The notes below the pieces were generated by a model, which was given only the letters and a program-made list of their open reading frames with translations, was not told the origin of the DNA and did no database searches. 64,000 nucleotides of DNA, from NCBI GenBank assembly GCA_016716475.1, contig JADJWG010000001.1, positions 1 to 64,000 on the forward strand, written 5' to 3'. A program made the position numbers and the translations under genes. The stretch comes from Phycisphaerales bacterium. GTDB lineage: Bacteria; Planctomycetota; Phycisphaerae; UBA1845; Fen-1342. Shown in pieces: positions 53,951 through 62,808 of the stretch. Within the stretch, counting starts at the first letter, position 1. The number at the start of each line of letters is the position of its first letter.

Positions 53951-54205
53951 ATGAGTGGCAGCGCGATTGGAGTTGGACTCGACAGCGAAGGGGTTCCGGC
54001 CGAACCCATGGGCGGCGACGTGTATCTCGTGCCCTGGCGGGCATTATGGCAGGCGTCGTGGCCGTGGCGCGTGGACGGGCGCCCGATTCGAGCGTTCACC
54101 GCCCATGCGCAGCGGGACGAACTCGTGTACGTCACACCGGGAGACGCGGAACTGCTGGCGGAGTACGGCGAGCCGGTGTGGGATGTTCGGGAATGGGGCG
54201 CTTAG
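53951..54205 (+). CDS. Hypothetical protein, 84 aa
   Basis: MSGSAIGVGLDSEGVPAEPM leads into a tryptophan-rich core (YLVPWRALWQASWPWRVDGR) and an acidic end (DAELLAEYGEPVWDVREWGA). The 3' end overlaps the end of mutS2 by four bases on the opposite strand. Unknown function; small size lowers confidence. Confidence 0.4.
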   Translation: MSGSAIGVGLDSEGVPAEPMGGDVYLVPWRALWQASWPWRVDGRPIRAFTAHAQRDELVYVTPGDAELLAEYGEPVWDVREWGA

Positions 54206-56499
54206 CGGGCGGGCACGGCAGCGAGCCCGTCGAAGGTTACCTCAACTTCGAGCGCTCCGACGTCGACGACAGCCAGTTTCTTATCCGGCAGGATTCGGAC
54301 GATGCGACCTACGCGATGGAATCGTCGCACGTAGACCGCGTCGAGCGGCTTGAGTTGGGCGGCCTGCTCAACCGTGAGCGGCGGTGGCATAGGCCGCTCG
54401 CGCTCCTCCGACGCGCGTGGGGGGCGTTGGGAGGGACGCTGCGGGTCGTTTGGCCGCGTGGCCGGTGACGGAGCGGTGCCCGGTGCCCCCCGCGTGGCTG
54501 GCGCGCTGCGCGGAGCGCTGCGGTCACGCTTCCTGGGGCGTGGCGGCGGCGCAGCGACAGCGACCGGGCGCGGCGGTTTCGGCGGGGGCGGCGGGGTCTC
54601 GGGTGGCAGCACATCTCCAAGTGGAACCTCGACTGTAAACGCGCCGACATCCACCTCGGCACGGTGCTGGTCGAGTCGGAGGCGGACAATACGGCCGTCG
54701 CGGTCGAAGTCGCGCACCCGCACCGCGTCCCCGGGCTGGAGATGTACGACGCGCTGCACCCACTTCTGAAAGTCCGCCTGCTGCCGCTCGAGTTGGACAC
54801 GGACAGCATCGGCCGCCGTGGCGCTCTGGCGGGCGGTGTCGCGGGCCACATCGGCCTCGCGGCGGGCGACCTCGGCCTGCTGCTTGGCCGAGCGGGTCCC
54901 CTCCAGGGCCGTGTGCAGCATGCGATGGCTGCGCGAGATATTGCGACGCGCCGCACCAGCGAGCCGCTTCGGCAGTCCGAGCTTCGAGGCGATGTCGATC
55001 GCGTTGCTGTGGCCGGCCTGACCAATGCGGAGGTGGTACGTCGGCCGCAGGGTTTCAGCGTCGAAGTCCACACATGCGTTTTCGGCATTGCCACGCGTGA
55101 GCGCGAAGACCTTGAGCACACCGAGGTGCGTGGTAATGACACCGCGACACTGGAGGCGCGCCAGTTCATCGAGAATGGCCACACCCAAAGCGGCCCCCTC
55201 ATCCGGGTCGGTTCCGGCCCCCAGTTCGTCAATCAGCAGCAGCGCATGGGGACCGGCATGGCGCAACATGTCGATGATGCGGCGGATGTGCGCACTGAAG
55301 GTGCTGAGCGACTGCTGCAAGCTCTGTTCGTCGCCCACGTCGATGAGCACGTTGCCGAAGAGTCCCATCCGGGAGCCGCGGTCCGCCGGGACCGGGAGCC
55401 CCGCCTGCAGCATGAGACTAAGCAATCCGATGGTCTTGAGCGCAACGGTCTTTCCGCCGGTGTTCGGCCCCGTGATGATGAGCAGATTGAAATCCAGACC
55501 AAGGCGGTAGTCGATCGGCACGACTTCGACCGCGGATTCCCCCTGTTGCTGACGTTGTCGAGCCAGCGCAAGTAATAAGGGATGCCGCGCGCCACGGACG
55601 TTCAGGGTGTGGTCGGTGGTGAGTTCGGGCACGACCAGACCGTAATCACGTGCGAAGCGCACCTTCGCGGTGATCAGGTCGAGCACGGCGAGCGCGTCGA
55701 GCGTACGCTCGATCTCGGCTGTATTCACGTGCACTTCGTTGCTCAGGGTCCACAAGAGCCGCCCGACTTCCTCCTGCTCCTCACTGCGGAGATTGCTGAT
55801 CTGGTTGTTCAGTTCGACGATCGCGGCCGGCTCAACGTAGAGCGTCGCACCGCTGTCCGAGGTGCGATGCACGATCCCCGGGACGCGCCCGCGACATTCC
55901 GCCCGCAACGGCAGCACCATGCGGTCGCCGTGGAACGTGTGGTTGGAATACTGGAGCAGCTTGCGGATGCCGGTATCACGCAGGAGTCCATCCATGACGC
56001 CGCCGATGCGCTCACTGGCCTCCTCGATGGACCGGCGGATGCGCAACAGCTTGGGGCTGGCGTCGTCGCGCACCTGGCCGCGCTCGTCAATCACCGCCGC
56101 GATTCGGTCGGCGATGGTCTGAAAGTCGCCGATGCGACCGGCCAGATGCTGCAATTCCGGATGGTCAGCCGGCAGGTCACGCAGGTACGCGGCGACGCCA
56201 TGTGTGCCGCGCAGCGTAAGGCCGAGTTGGGACATGTCCTCGACACCGACTCGCAAAGGCGGCCCGCAGCGTTGAACAATGGCACGTACGTCGGTGATGC
56301 CGCCATAAGGTGGCAGGCCGCGTTCTACAATCAGACGCTGCAATTCGGTCACCTGATTGAGCCAGCGCTCCAGCAGCGCAAACCGCGTCACGGGATGAAC
56401 ATGCGCGGCCAGTGACTTGCCCAGACCGGTCATGGCATAGCCGGCGAGCAACTCGCGGACACTCTCGAACTCCAGGCATTCGAGTGTATGGGCATCCAT
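54202..56499 (-). CDS. mutS2: MutS2-like ATPase without Smr domain
   Basis: 765 residues. The MutS2 core is complete: N-terminal LECLEFESVRELLAGYAMTG, clamp/core helices, SDSGATLYVEPAAIVELNNQ, Walker A GPNTGGKT (344-351), Walker B LLLIDELGAGTDP (420-432), ITTHLG (456-460). After a coiled coil comes a KOW/SH3-like module (587-632: LQPGDAVRVRDFDRDGRIVR). The usual Smr endonuclease domain is absent. Instead a ~75-residue Pro/Arg-rich linker leads to a second copy of the KOW-like module (716-763: LKPLDAVYVRRFHRVGRIVR). MutS2 acts on branched DNA or collided ribosomes; losing Smr while duplicating the binding module suggests an altered role. Confidence 0.85.
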   Translation of the reverse strand: MDAHTLECLEFESVRELLAGYAMTGLGKSLAAHVHPVTRFALLERWLNQVTELQRLIVERGLPPYGGITDVRAIVQRCGPPLRVGVEDMSQLGLTLRGTHGVAAYLRDLPADHPELQHLAGRIGDFQTIADRIAAVIDERGQVRDDASPKLLRIRRSIEEASERIGGVMDGLLRDTGIRKLLQYSNHTFHGDRMVLPLRAECRGRVPGIVHRTSDSGATLYVEPAAIVELNNQISNLRSEEQEEVGRLLWTLSNEVHVNTAEIERTLDALAVLDLITAKVRFARDYGLVVPELTTDHTLNVRGARHPLLLALARQRQQQGESAVEVVPIDYRLGLDFNLLIITGPNTGGKTVALKTIGLLSLMLQAGLPVPADRGSRMGLFGNVLIDVGDEQSLQQSLSTFSAHIRRIIDMLRHAGPHALLLIDELGAGTDPDEGAALGVAILDELARLQCRGVITTHLGVLKVFALTRGNAENACVDFDAETLRPTYHLRIGQAGHSNAIDIASKLGLPKRLAGAARRNISRSHRMLHTALEGTRSAKQQAEVARREADVARDTARQSATAADAVRVQLERQQADFQKWVQRVVHLQPGDAVRVRDFDRDGRIVRLRLDQHRAEVDVGAFTVEVPLGDVLPPETPPPPPKPPRPVAVAAPPPRPRKRDRSAPRSAPATRGAPGTAPSPATRPNDPQRPSQRPPRASEERERPMPPPLTVEQAAQLKPLDAVYVRRFHRVGRIVRILPDKKLAVVDVGALEVEVTFDGLAAVPAR

Positions 56500-56601
56500 G
56501 GCGCGCTTGGATTGCTCCGTGGGGCCGGTGGTGACACAATGAGATGCTCGGTCCTGGTTTGACCGACGCCCCGCGAGACCGACCAGCCATAGTGGGAGCG
56601 T

Positions 56602-57678
56602 ATGCGAAGCGATCCACCTCCGGCAAGAGCAGGATGCCGCCGCACGGCACTGGCCGTCTGGCTGTGTGCGGCCGTCTGCGCAGGCACGAGCGCCACCGCT
56701 GCGGCCCAACACGCGGGGACTGCTTCGCAGTCGCTGGCGGCACCGGCAGCTCCGCGCGCCGCGGAGGACCCACCGTCGGCGGTGCTCGCAGCGGCGCGCG
56801 CTGCGCTCGCCAACGAAGGGCCGGCGAGTGCCGAACGCCTGCTGGAGGCGGCCTTGCAGCAATGGCCGCTCGACACCGATTTGCGGCTCCTGCACATCCG
56901 CACGGCACTTGCGAGTGGGCGGACCGCAACGGCACTGATGCGCGTAGAGCAGGCGAAGCTTCTGACCGGCCAGCCGGAGTATCACTACCTCGCGGCCGCG
57001 GCGTATGGCGCACACCAGAATTTTCTCGGGCGCGTGCAGCGGCGGCGCGTTTCCGGAGGTCAGGTTGGACTTTTTGCCGCGGGCCTGCTGTTGTACGACC
57101 GAGGCACCTCGGAGGGTGAATTCCTCTGCTGCCCGCCGGAGTCGGCACTCTTTCAGATTCGACTGGCACTCGACCTGGGCTACGACACCCCCGCTGCCCA
57201 CCTGCTACACGCGCGCATCTGGCTGGCGGTGGACCAGCCACGCCTGGCCGAAGTGGTTCTACGGCAGCGCGCCGCTGTGCTTCTCGCGGAGGACGATCCG
57301 GAGGTACTCGCCCTGTTTGCCGAAGTGGCCCTCCGGGTGGGGAATGAAGCGGAGTTTCTGCGGTACACCGCACGGCAAGCGGCGCGCGAGCCGGCCCGGC
57401 GGGCAAAGCTGCTCGCAGGCGCTTATCTGCGGATCGCCGAGCGTTGCAGCCAGCGCGGGGACGACCAATTGCAAATGCTTTGGCTTACCCGGGCGGTACG
57501 GCTGCGCCCGGATGATGTGGATCTGCTGTTGCAGCTCGGCCATGCGGAGTGGCACCAGGGCAATCCGGTGGCAGCGCGGGAGCGCTACCTCGATGTACTG
57601 CGGTTACGGCCTGATCATCCGGAGCGCGGGCGTTTGCGCACGCGGCTCGCAGTACCGTTGCCGGCAGAGCCCCTGTGA
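56602..57678 (+). CDS. Secreted TPR-repeat protein
   Basis: 358 residues. An arginine-rich start and hydrophobic segment (TALAVWLCAAVCAGTSATAA) indicate export. TPR-like helical pairs run through SAERLLEAALQQWPLDTDLR, HLLHARIWLAVDQPRLAEVV and VDLLLQLGHAEWHQGNPVAA, RERYLDVLRLRPDHPERGRL. Probably a periplasmic protein-protein interaction module. It diverges from mutS2. Confidence 0.7.
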   Translation: MRSDPPPARAGCRRTALAVWLCAAVCAGTSATAAAQHAGTASQSLAAPAAPRAAEDPPSAVLAAARAALANEGPASAERLLEAALQQWPLDTDLRLLHIRTALASGRTATALMRVEQAKLLTGQPEYHYLAAAAYGAHQNFLGRVQRRRVSGGQVGLFAAGLLLYDRGTSEGEFLCCPPESALFQIRLALDLGYDTPAAHLLHARIWLAVDQPRLAEVVLRQRAAVLLAEDDPEVLALFAEVALRVGNEAEFLRYTARQAAREPARRAKLLAGAYLRIAERCSQRGDDQLQMLWLTRAVRLRPDDVDLLLQLGHAEWHQGNPVAARERYLDVLRLRPDHPERGRLRTRLAVPLPAEPL

Positions 57679-57761
57679 GATGCCAAAGAGCTAACCTGCG
57701 GGCGGTCGCGCGTGTCATGTCCAGTGGCCCCTGAAAAGGCCCCTCGGGCAAGGAGGACGCT

Positions 57762-57983
57762 ATGCGTTGGCAGGGAAAGCGAAAGTGGCTTGGCTTGCTG
57801 GTGGCTGGAGCGTGGCTGCCAATTGCAATCTCATGCAGTCCGGGGGCTTTGTCGCAGGGCCTGCGCTGGGCCGATCGGTACTACCGCGACATCGTAATCG
57901 TTGACGAATATTACATTTACGACGATTGCAGAACCTGCGGCTGGTTCGACGGGTGGGGGTTCGACTTCGGGTACTGGTGGTAG
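57762..57983 (+). CDS. Small putative lipoprotein
   Basis: 73 residues. WLGLLVAGAWLPIAISC is a lipoprotein-like signal with cysteine at the end of the hydrophobic run. The mature part is tyrosine-, tryptophan- and aspartate-rich (YYRDIVIVDEYYIYDDCRTC, GWFDGWGFDFGYWW). Two cysteines spaced CRTC may bind metal. AAGGAGG at 57747-57753 lies just upstream. No family known. Confidence 0.55.
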   Translation: MRWQGKRKWLGLLVAGAWLPIAISCSPGALSQGLRWADRYYRDIVIVDEYYIYDDCRTCGWFDGWGFDFGYWW

Positions 57984-58335
57984 GAGCCGGCCTTAGTTCG
58001 GAACAAGCGGCTTCGTCGCCATCACGAACGATCGCGGACGCTGGCAGCGCGTTCACCCCAAGGGGGGTAAGCGCGACGGCCGCTTGCGGTGGGTGACATG
58101 CCCAACCTGCGGACGGAGACCTGAGCCCCCAGCCCTATTCCATCTATTCCGGTCCGCTTGTCCGTCGTTTGGGGCCGGGTTATACTGCGCAGCGACATCC
58201 GGAGCACCCTTGCATGAGCGACCGGACCGCTGAGCTACGACCCTTCTCCCCTTCCTCCAACCCAAGTCTGCGCAGTCGCCGACAGCACGTTGTCGATGCC
58301 CGGCGCAGCCCGGCGGCCCGGCCCAAAGGTGGGGT
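57984..58335. other. Intergenic region with the por promoter
   Basis: Apart from the promoter at 58158-58186 I see no gene or RNA. Short open frames here show no domain pattern. Confidence 0.4.
58158..58186 (+). promoter_or_regulatory. Sigma-70-like promoter of the oxidoreductase operon
   Basis: TTGTCC (58158-58163) and TATACT (58181-58186) with 17-base spacing, about 140 bases before the first gene. This is one of the two best -35/-10 pairs I found in the window. Confidence 0.6.
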
Positions 58336-60564
58336 ATGACCGAAATCACCATTCACGGACGCGGCGGCCAGGGCGGAGTCACCCTCGCCAAACTGCTGGC
58401 CTCCGCCTATTTCGAACGCGGCAAGCACGTACAGGCCTTCGGCATCTACGCGGCCGAACGCTCCGGCGCCCCGGTGCAGGCCTACGTGCGTATCGATGAT
58501 GCTGAGATCACCAATCACAACCTTGTACATACACCCGACCATGTGATCGTGCTCGACCGAACGCTGATCGGGCCGCGCGTGCTGGCGGGTCTGCGCCCAG
58601 GTGGCTGGATTCTGCTGAACCACACGGCGGCGCCACACGAGTTGGCGGAGCAGTTCGCCGGGTACAAGGTTGCGACCGTGGATGCGACCGGCATCGCGGC
58701 GGAACACGGACTGGGAACGCGCGCGGTGCCCATTGTGAATACCACCATGCTTGGCGCCGTTGCCAAAGTGCTGGGCCTGAACTTGGAGGACATCGCGGCC
58801 GCACTGCGCTCGACAGGGTTTGAGGGGGCCAACCGGCTGGCAGCGGAGGCGGCTTTTGCGCAAGTACACTCGGCCGAACTGCCGGGGACGGCGGTCGTCG
58901 TGCCACCGGCGACGGCGGCGGGGCCGCGGGCGGCGGCGGCCAGCTTTCTCGGGGCGGAGATGGGTGGAATGCCGGAAATCCACACCGGCGACTGGGCCAC
59001 TCGGCAGCCGCAGCGGCGCGCATGGACGCCCCCCTGCAACCAGGGCTGCCCGGCAGGCCATGATGTCCGCGGGTTCGTGGCAGCCGCAGGGAAGAAGGAC
59101 TACGACGCGGCGCTCGCAATCCTGCTGGAGCGCTCGCCGTTTCCGGGAATCTGCGGGCGTGTGTGTCCGGCGCCGTGTATGGCGGTCTGCAATCGGGGGA
59201 CGTTTGACGGGGCGGTGAACGTACGCGAGATCGAACGATACATAGCGGATCACGCGGCCTGGCCTACTCCGCCCAAGCCCCACCGCCAGGAGCGGGTGGC
59301 CGTGGTGGGTTCCGGGCCGGCGGGCCTGAGCGCCGCCTATCACCTGGCGCGGCTGGGCTATCACGTGACCTTGCTGGAAGCGGGCAAGGAACTGGGCGGC
59401 GTGCTGCGCACGGGCATCCCTTCGTACCGGTTGCCGCGCAACGTGCTCGACCGTGAAATTTCGTGGATTCTGCGGCATGGGATCGAGGTGCACACGCGGA
59501 CGCCCGTGCATCGCAAGCTGCTGGTCGAAATGTCGCAGCGTTATGACGCGCTGTTCGTGGCAACCGGTCTGCAGGAAGCCCGGGGGCTCAACCTCGGCCA
59601 GCTTTCGTCGGACGTGGTGACGCAGGGCATCGACTACCTCGACCATGCGCGCAACGGGCACGAGTTCGTCACGGGCCTGCGGGTGGTCGTGATCGGCGGT
59701 GGCAATACCGCGATGGACGCAGCCCGGACTGCGCTGCGCTGCGGGGCGCGCCGTGTGCAGGTGCTGTACCGCCGTACGCGAGCCGAGATGCCCGCGATCC
59801 ACGAGGAGATCGAGGAAGCGCTCGAGGAAGGCGTCGAACTGTGCGAATTGGTAGCGCCCCTGCGGCTGCGCGAGACCCCGACCGGCGCACTTCTGACCTG
59901 CCAGCGGATGGAACTGGGCGCTCCGGATGCAAGTGGCCGGCGCAGCCCGGTGCCGCTCGAAAGCGAAGATGCCGTGTATGACGTCCGCTGCGATCGGGTG
60001 ATTCTGGCGCTGGGGCAGTCGGCCGACCTTTCGATTTTTCCCGAGGGCTGCAACGTGCGGTCCGACGGCCAACTGACCGGTCTGACGGGCTGCCCGATCT
60101 TCGCGGGTGGAGACCTGGCGACCAACGAGGGTACGGTCACGGCAGCGATCGGCAATGGTTGCGCTGCGGCATGGCACATTCACAAAACACTGACGGGTGA
60201 GGACCTGTTCCCGCCGGCAGCACCACCCGTCGCGGGACCGGATGTGTTGACCATGCACCTCTTCGACCCGGCCGAACCACGGCACGCACCTTTGCTGGCG
60301 CCACAGCAACGGCGCGCGGGCTTCGCGGAAGTACGTCGCGGGTTAATCGATGGGCCCGGGGACCCGGCCGCCGCCGCCGAAGCGGCCCGTTGCCTGAGTT
60401 GCGGCGTGTGCAATGACTGCGACCATTGCCGCTCAACCTGCCCGGAAGGCATCATGCGGTATGTGGCTGCGGGTGAGTACGCGTTCGACTACGACTACTG
60501 CAAGGGATGCGGCATCTGTGCGGCGCAATGCCCGCGCGGGGTCGTCTACATGGCGGAGCTGTGA
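58336..60564 (+). CDS. 2-oxoacid:ferredoxin oxidoreductase gamma - GltD-like - ferredoxin fusion
   Basis: 742 residues in three parts. Residues 1-185 are the gamma subunit (IHGRGGQGGVTLAKLLASAY; FGIYAAERSGAPVQAYVRID). Residues ~225-600 are a GltD-like NAD(P)H-linked flavoprotein: an N-terminal Fe-S segment PPCNQGCPAGHDVRGF with cysteines 234 and 238 and GICGRVCPAPCMAVCNR, then VAVVGSGPAGLSAAYHLARL (FAD) and VVVIGGGNTAMDAARTALRC (NAD(P)H). The last ~55 residues are a double-cluster ferredoxin (CLSCGVCNDCDHCRSTCPEG; CKGCGICAAQCPRGVVYMAE), the delta subunit. The fusion would let the oxidoreductase exchange electrons with NAD(P)H directly. It is the first gene of a three-gene operon. Confidence 0.88.
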   Translation: MTEITIHGRGGQGGVTLAKLLASAYFERGKHVQAFGIYAAERSGAPVQAYVRIDDAEITNHNLVHTPDHVIVLDRTLIGPRVLAGLRPGGWILLNHTAAPHELAEQFAGYKVATVDATGIAAEHGLGTRAVPIVNTTMLGAVAKVLGLNLEDIAAALRSTGFEGANRLAAEAAFAQVHSAELPGTAVVVPPATAAGPRAAAASFLGAEMGGMPEIHTGDWATRQPQRRAWTPPCNQGCPAGHDVRGFVAAAGKKDYDAALAILLERSPFPGICGRVCPAPCMAVCNRGTFDGAVNVREIERYIADHAAWPTPPKPHRQERVAVVGSGPAGLSAAYHLARLGYHVTLLEAGKELGGVLRTGIPSYRLPRNVLDREISWILRHGIEVHTRTPVHRKLLVEMSQRYDALFVATGLQEARGLNLGQLSSDVVTQGIDYLDHARNGHEFVTGLRVVVIGGGNTAMDAARTALRCGARRVQVLYRRTRAEMPAIHEEIEEALEEGVELCELVAPLRLRETPTGALLTCQRMELGAPDASGRRSPVPLESEDAVYDVRCDRVILALGQSADLSIFPEGCNVRSDGQLTGLTGCPIFAGGDLATNEGTVTAAIGNGCAAAWHIHKTLTGEDLFPPAAPPVAGPDVLTMHLFDPAEPRHAPLLAPQQRRAGFAEVRRGLIDGPGDPAAAAEAARCLSCGVCNDCDHCRSTCPEGIMRYVAAGEYAFDYDYCKGCGICAAQCPRGVVYMAEL

Positions 60565-60604
60565 GGCCGGCGGCCGCGCCGGCAGCGTGAGAAAGGAAGG
60601 CCCT

Positions 60605-61777
60605 GTGGCACGAGCACTGGTCACTGGCAACCACGCCGCCGCGCACGCGCTGGCCCTCGCGGGTGAAGCCAACCATGTGGCGCGCGGTACCATCTGCGGC
60701 GCGTACCCGATTACGCCGCAGACGGAGATCATTGAATTCCTGCGGGCCTTCAACTTCAGCAAGGGGCGCGTGGTCCCGGTCGAGTCGGAACACAGCGCGA
60801 TGGCGGTCTGTATCGGCGCCGCCCTGGCCGGGGCACGCACGTTTACGGCCAGCTCGTCGAACGGGCTGGCTTACATGACGGAGAACGTGTTTTCCGCGGG
60901 CTACTTCCGGCTGCCCATCGTGATGGTGGGGGTGAATCGCACGCTCGGACCACCGTGGAATATCTGGGTGGACCAGGGTGACACGCTGATGATGCGCGAC
61001 GCGGCGTGGCTCCAGTTCTACTGCGACTCGCACCAGGACCTGGTGGATACGGTGCTGCTGGCTTTTCGCGTATCCGAGGACCCCCGGGTGCTGCTGCCCG
61101 CGCTGGTCGCGCAGGATGGCTTTCTGCTGTCGCACACCCAGATGGCGGTCGACCTGCCCACCCTCGAGCAAGTCGCAGCGTTCCTGCCGCCCTGCCACGT
61201 TCCACACCGCATCAACGGCCAGGGCAAGACGATCGGCGGGATGACGTGGCCGCACGACACCGAGCATCACCGGCATGAAATCCAGCTCGCGATGGAACGC
61301 GTGCCGGCCGTGCTGGCAGAGGCGGTGGACGAATTTGTGCGCGTCTTCGGGCGGCGGCCGGCGGGCGTCATCACGACGGAGCAAACCGAAGATGCCGAGA
61401 CGATCCTGGTCGCGTGCAACACCATGGCGCGGACGGCGCAGCGGGTCGTGCAGGAGCGCCGGGCCCGCGGCGAGCGGGTCGGAATGGTCCGGGCGAAGCT
61501 GTTTCGGCCGTTCGCTCGCGAGGTTTACACGACGGCCTGCGGCCATGCGCAACGCATCGGCGTCCTGGATCGCAACCACTCGCCGGGTTCGGGGGGCATC
61601 TTCTGGCAGGAAATCGCGTTGTCGTTGCGCTGCCGCCCGGAGGTGCTGGTACAGGACTACCTGGTGGGCCTCGGGGGCGGAGACGTGACGCCGGAGATGA
61701 TCCACGAGATCGTCGACGATCTACAGGGACGCACGACCGCGAGCCCCCCCGTGTGGAAGGAACTACCGGTGGCGTAA
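60605..61777 (+). CDS. porA: 2-oxoacid:ferredoxin oxidoreductase alpha subunit
   Basis: 390 residues from GTG after AGGAAGG. ARGTICGAYPITPQTEIIEF is the signature start of the alpha (pyrimidine-binding) domain; VESEHSAMAVCIGAALAGAR, TASSSNGLAYMTENVFSAGY and LGPPWNIWVDQGDTLMMRDA follow, then domain II (GMVRAKLFRPFAREVYTTAC, GVLDRNHSPGSGGIFWQEIA). WNIWVDQGD resembles pyruvate-type enzymes more than 2-oxoglutarate-type, so pyruvate is the favoured substrate. The enzyme makes acetyl-CoA, CO2 and reduced ferredoxin with thiamine diphosphate. It lies 40 bases after the fused subunit gene. Confidence 0.87.
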   Translation: MARALVTGNHAAAHALALAGEANHVARGTICGAYPITPQTEIIEFLRAFNFSKGRVVPVESEHSAMAVCIGAALAGARTFTASSSNGLAYMTENVFSAGYFRLPIVMVGVNRTLGPPWNIWVDQGDTLMMRDAAWLQFYCDSHQDLVDTVLLAFRVSEDPRVLLPALVAQDGFLLSHTQMAVDLPTLEQVAAFLPPCHVPHRINGQGKTIGGMTWPHDTEHHRHEIQLAMERVPAVLAEAVDEFVRVFGRRPAGVITTEQTEDAETILVACNTMARTAQRVVQERRARGERVGMVRAKLFRPFAREVYTTACGHAQRIGVLDRNHSPGSGGIFWQEIALSLRCRPEVLVQDYLVGLGGGDVTPEMIHEIVDDLQGRTTASPPVWKELPVA

Positions 61778-61809
61778 TGCTGGCCGCCGGCCAGCCGAGG
61801 ACGGACGCA

Positions 61810-62721
61810 ATGACAACACTCGCCCCTCTCGATCAGGACGCCTGCGGACACATCCTGCGTCCGGGTAATACGAACTGCGCCGGTTGCGGCATGTCGATCG
61901 GGCTGCAATGGCTGCAGCAGGCGCTCGGCGAAGTGCGGCCGACGATGTGCATTCCGGCGTGCTGTGGCATCGTTGCGGCGGGGGCGTTTCCAACCAGCGC
62001 CTACGGCGTGCCGACTCTGGCGACGACGTTCGCAAGTGCCGCGGCCGTGGCCACGGGGGTGTCCGCCGTACGGCGGCTGAACGACGAAGATGCGCTGACC
62101 ATGGTGTGGGCGGGCGATGGCGGGACCTATGATATTGGACTCGCCACCATTTCGGCCGCCGCAGAACGCAACGAGGACGTGCTTTATTTCTGCTACGACA
62201 ACGAAATTTATGGTAACACCGGCGGGCAGCGCAGCAGCGCGACGCCGCAGGGTGTGAAGACGAGTACCACACCCCAGGGGAAGACCGAACAGAAGAAGGA
62301 CATCATGGAAATCCTGGTGGCACACCGCATCCCGTATGCGGCGACGCTGTCGGTCGCGCACCGCGAGGATTTCCTGCGCAAGGTCCGGACTGCTCACCGC
62401 CTGCGCGGATTCCGATTTCTGCTGATGCTTTCTCCTTGTCCGACGGGCTGGAAGTCGGAACCGGCCGAGAGTGTCGAGTTGATCCGCATCGCGACGCAAT
62501 GCGGAGTGTACGCGCTGTACGAGGTGTTTGACGGGCGCCGTTACCGGATCAACGCCCGACCGGACGGCACACCGCTGGAACGCTACATGTCCACGCAGCG
62601 GCGCTACCGGACGGACTTGCTCGATCTGGACCTGCTCACAGCGCTGGTGAACGAGAAGTGGGCCTACCTCGAAGCCCTGGAGCGGGCGTTCCCGGCCCGG
62701 GTGGAGGATGGGGAGCGCTAG
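61810..62721 (+). CDS. porB: 2-oxoacid:ferredoxin oxidoreductase beta subunit
   Basis: 303 residues. LRPGNTNCAGCGMSIGLQWL has the CxxC cluster ligands; TMVWAGDGGTYDIGLATISA then NEDVLYFCYDNEIYGNTGGQ is the thiamine-diphosphate motif GDGG...N; TPQGVKTSTTPQGKTEQKKD and SPCPTGWK follow, as in pyruvate:ferredoxin oxidoreductase beta subunits. The ATG at 61810 follows GAGGA; an ATG at 61777 overlapping the porA stop is the alternative and would add eleven residues. Intact and of usual size. Confidence 0.87.
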   Translation: MTTLAPLDQDACGHILRPGNTNCAGCGMSIGLQWLQQALGEVRPTMCIPACCGIVAAGAFPTSAYGVPTLATTFASAAAVATGVSAVRRLNDEDALTMVWAGDGGTYDIGLATISAAAERNEDVLYFCYDNEIYGNTGGQRSSATPQGVKTSTTPQGKTEQKKDIMEILVAHRIPYAATLSVAHREDFLRKVRTAHRLRGFRFLLMLSPCPTGWKSEPAESVELIRIATQCGVYALYEVFDGRRYRINARPDGTPLERYMSTQRRYRTDLLDLDLLTALVNEKWAYLEALERAFPARVEDGER

Positions 62722-62808
62722 TCGAATCGGATGGGCACTCCGGCAGGGGTTGGGGCGGCAGGGACATCCGAGTTCCGATCACCGCCCAGGGGCTTTTCAC
62801 TTGCGCCG

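Noticed and set aside
58180..60309. A 709-codon open frame on the minus strand opposite the oxidoreductase fusion gene
   Set aside because: Its sequence is histidine-, arginine- and proline-rich without domains, and it lies wholly antisense to a gene with many conserved motifs; GC-rich DNA produces such shadows.
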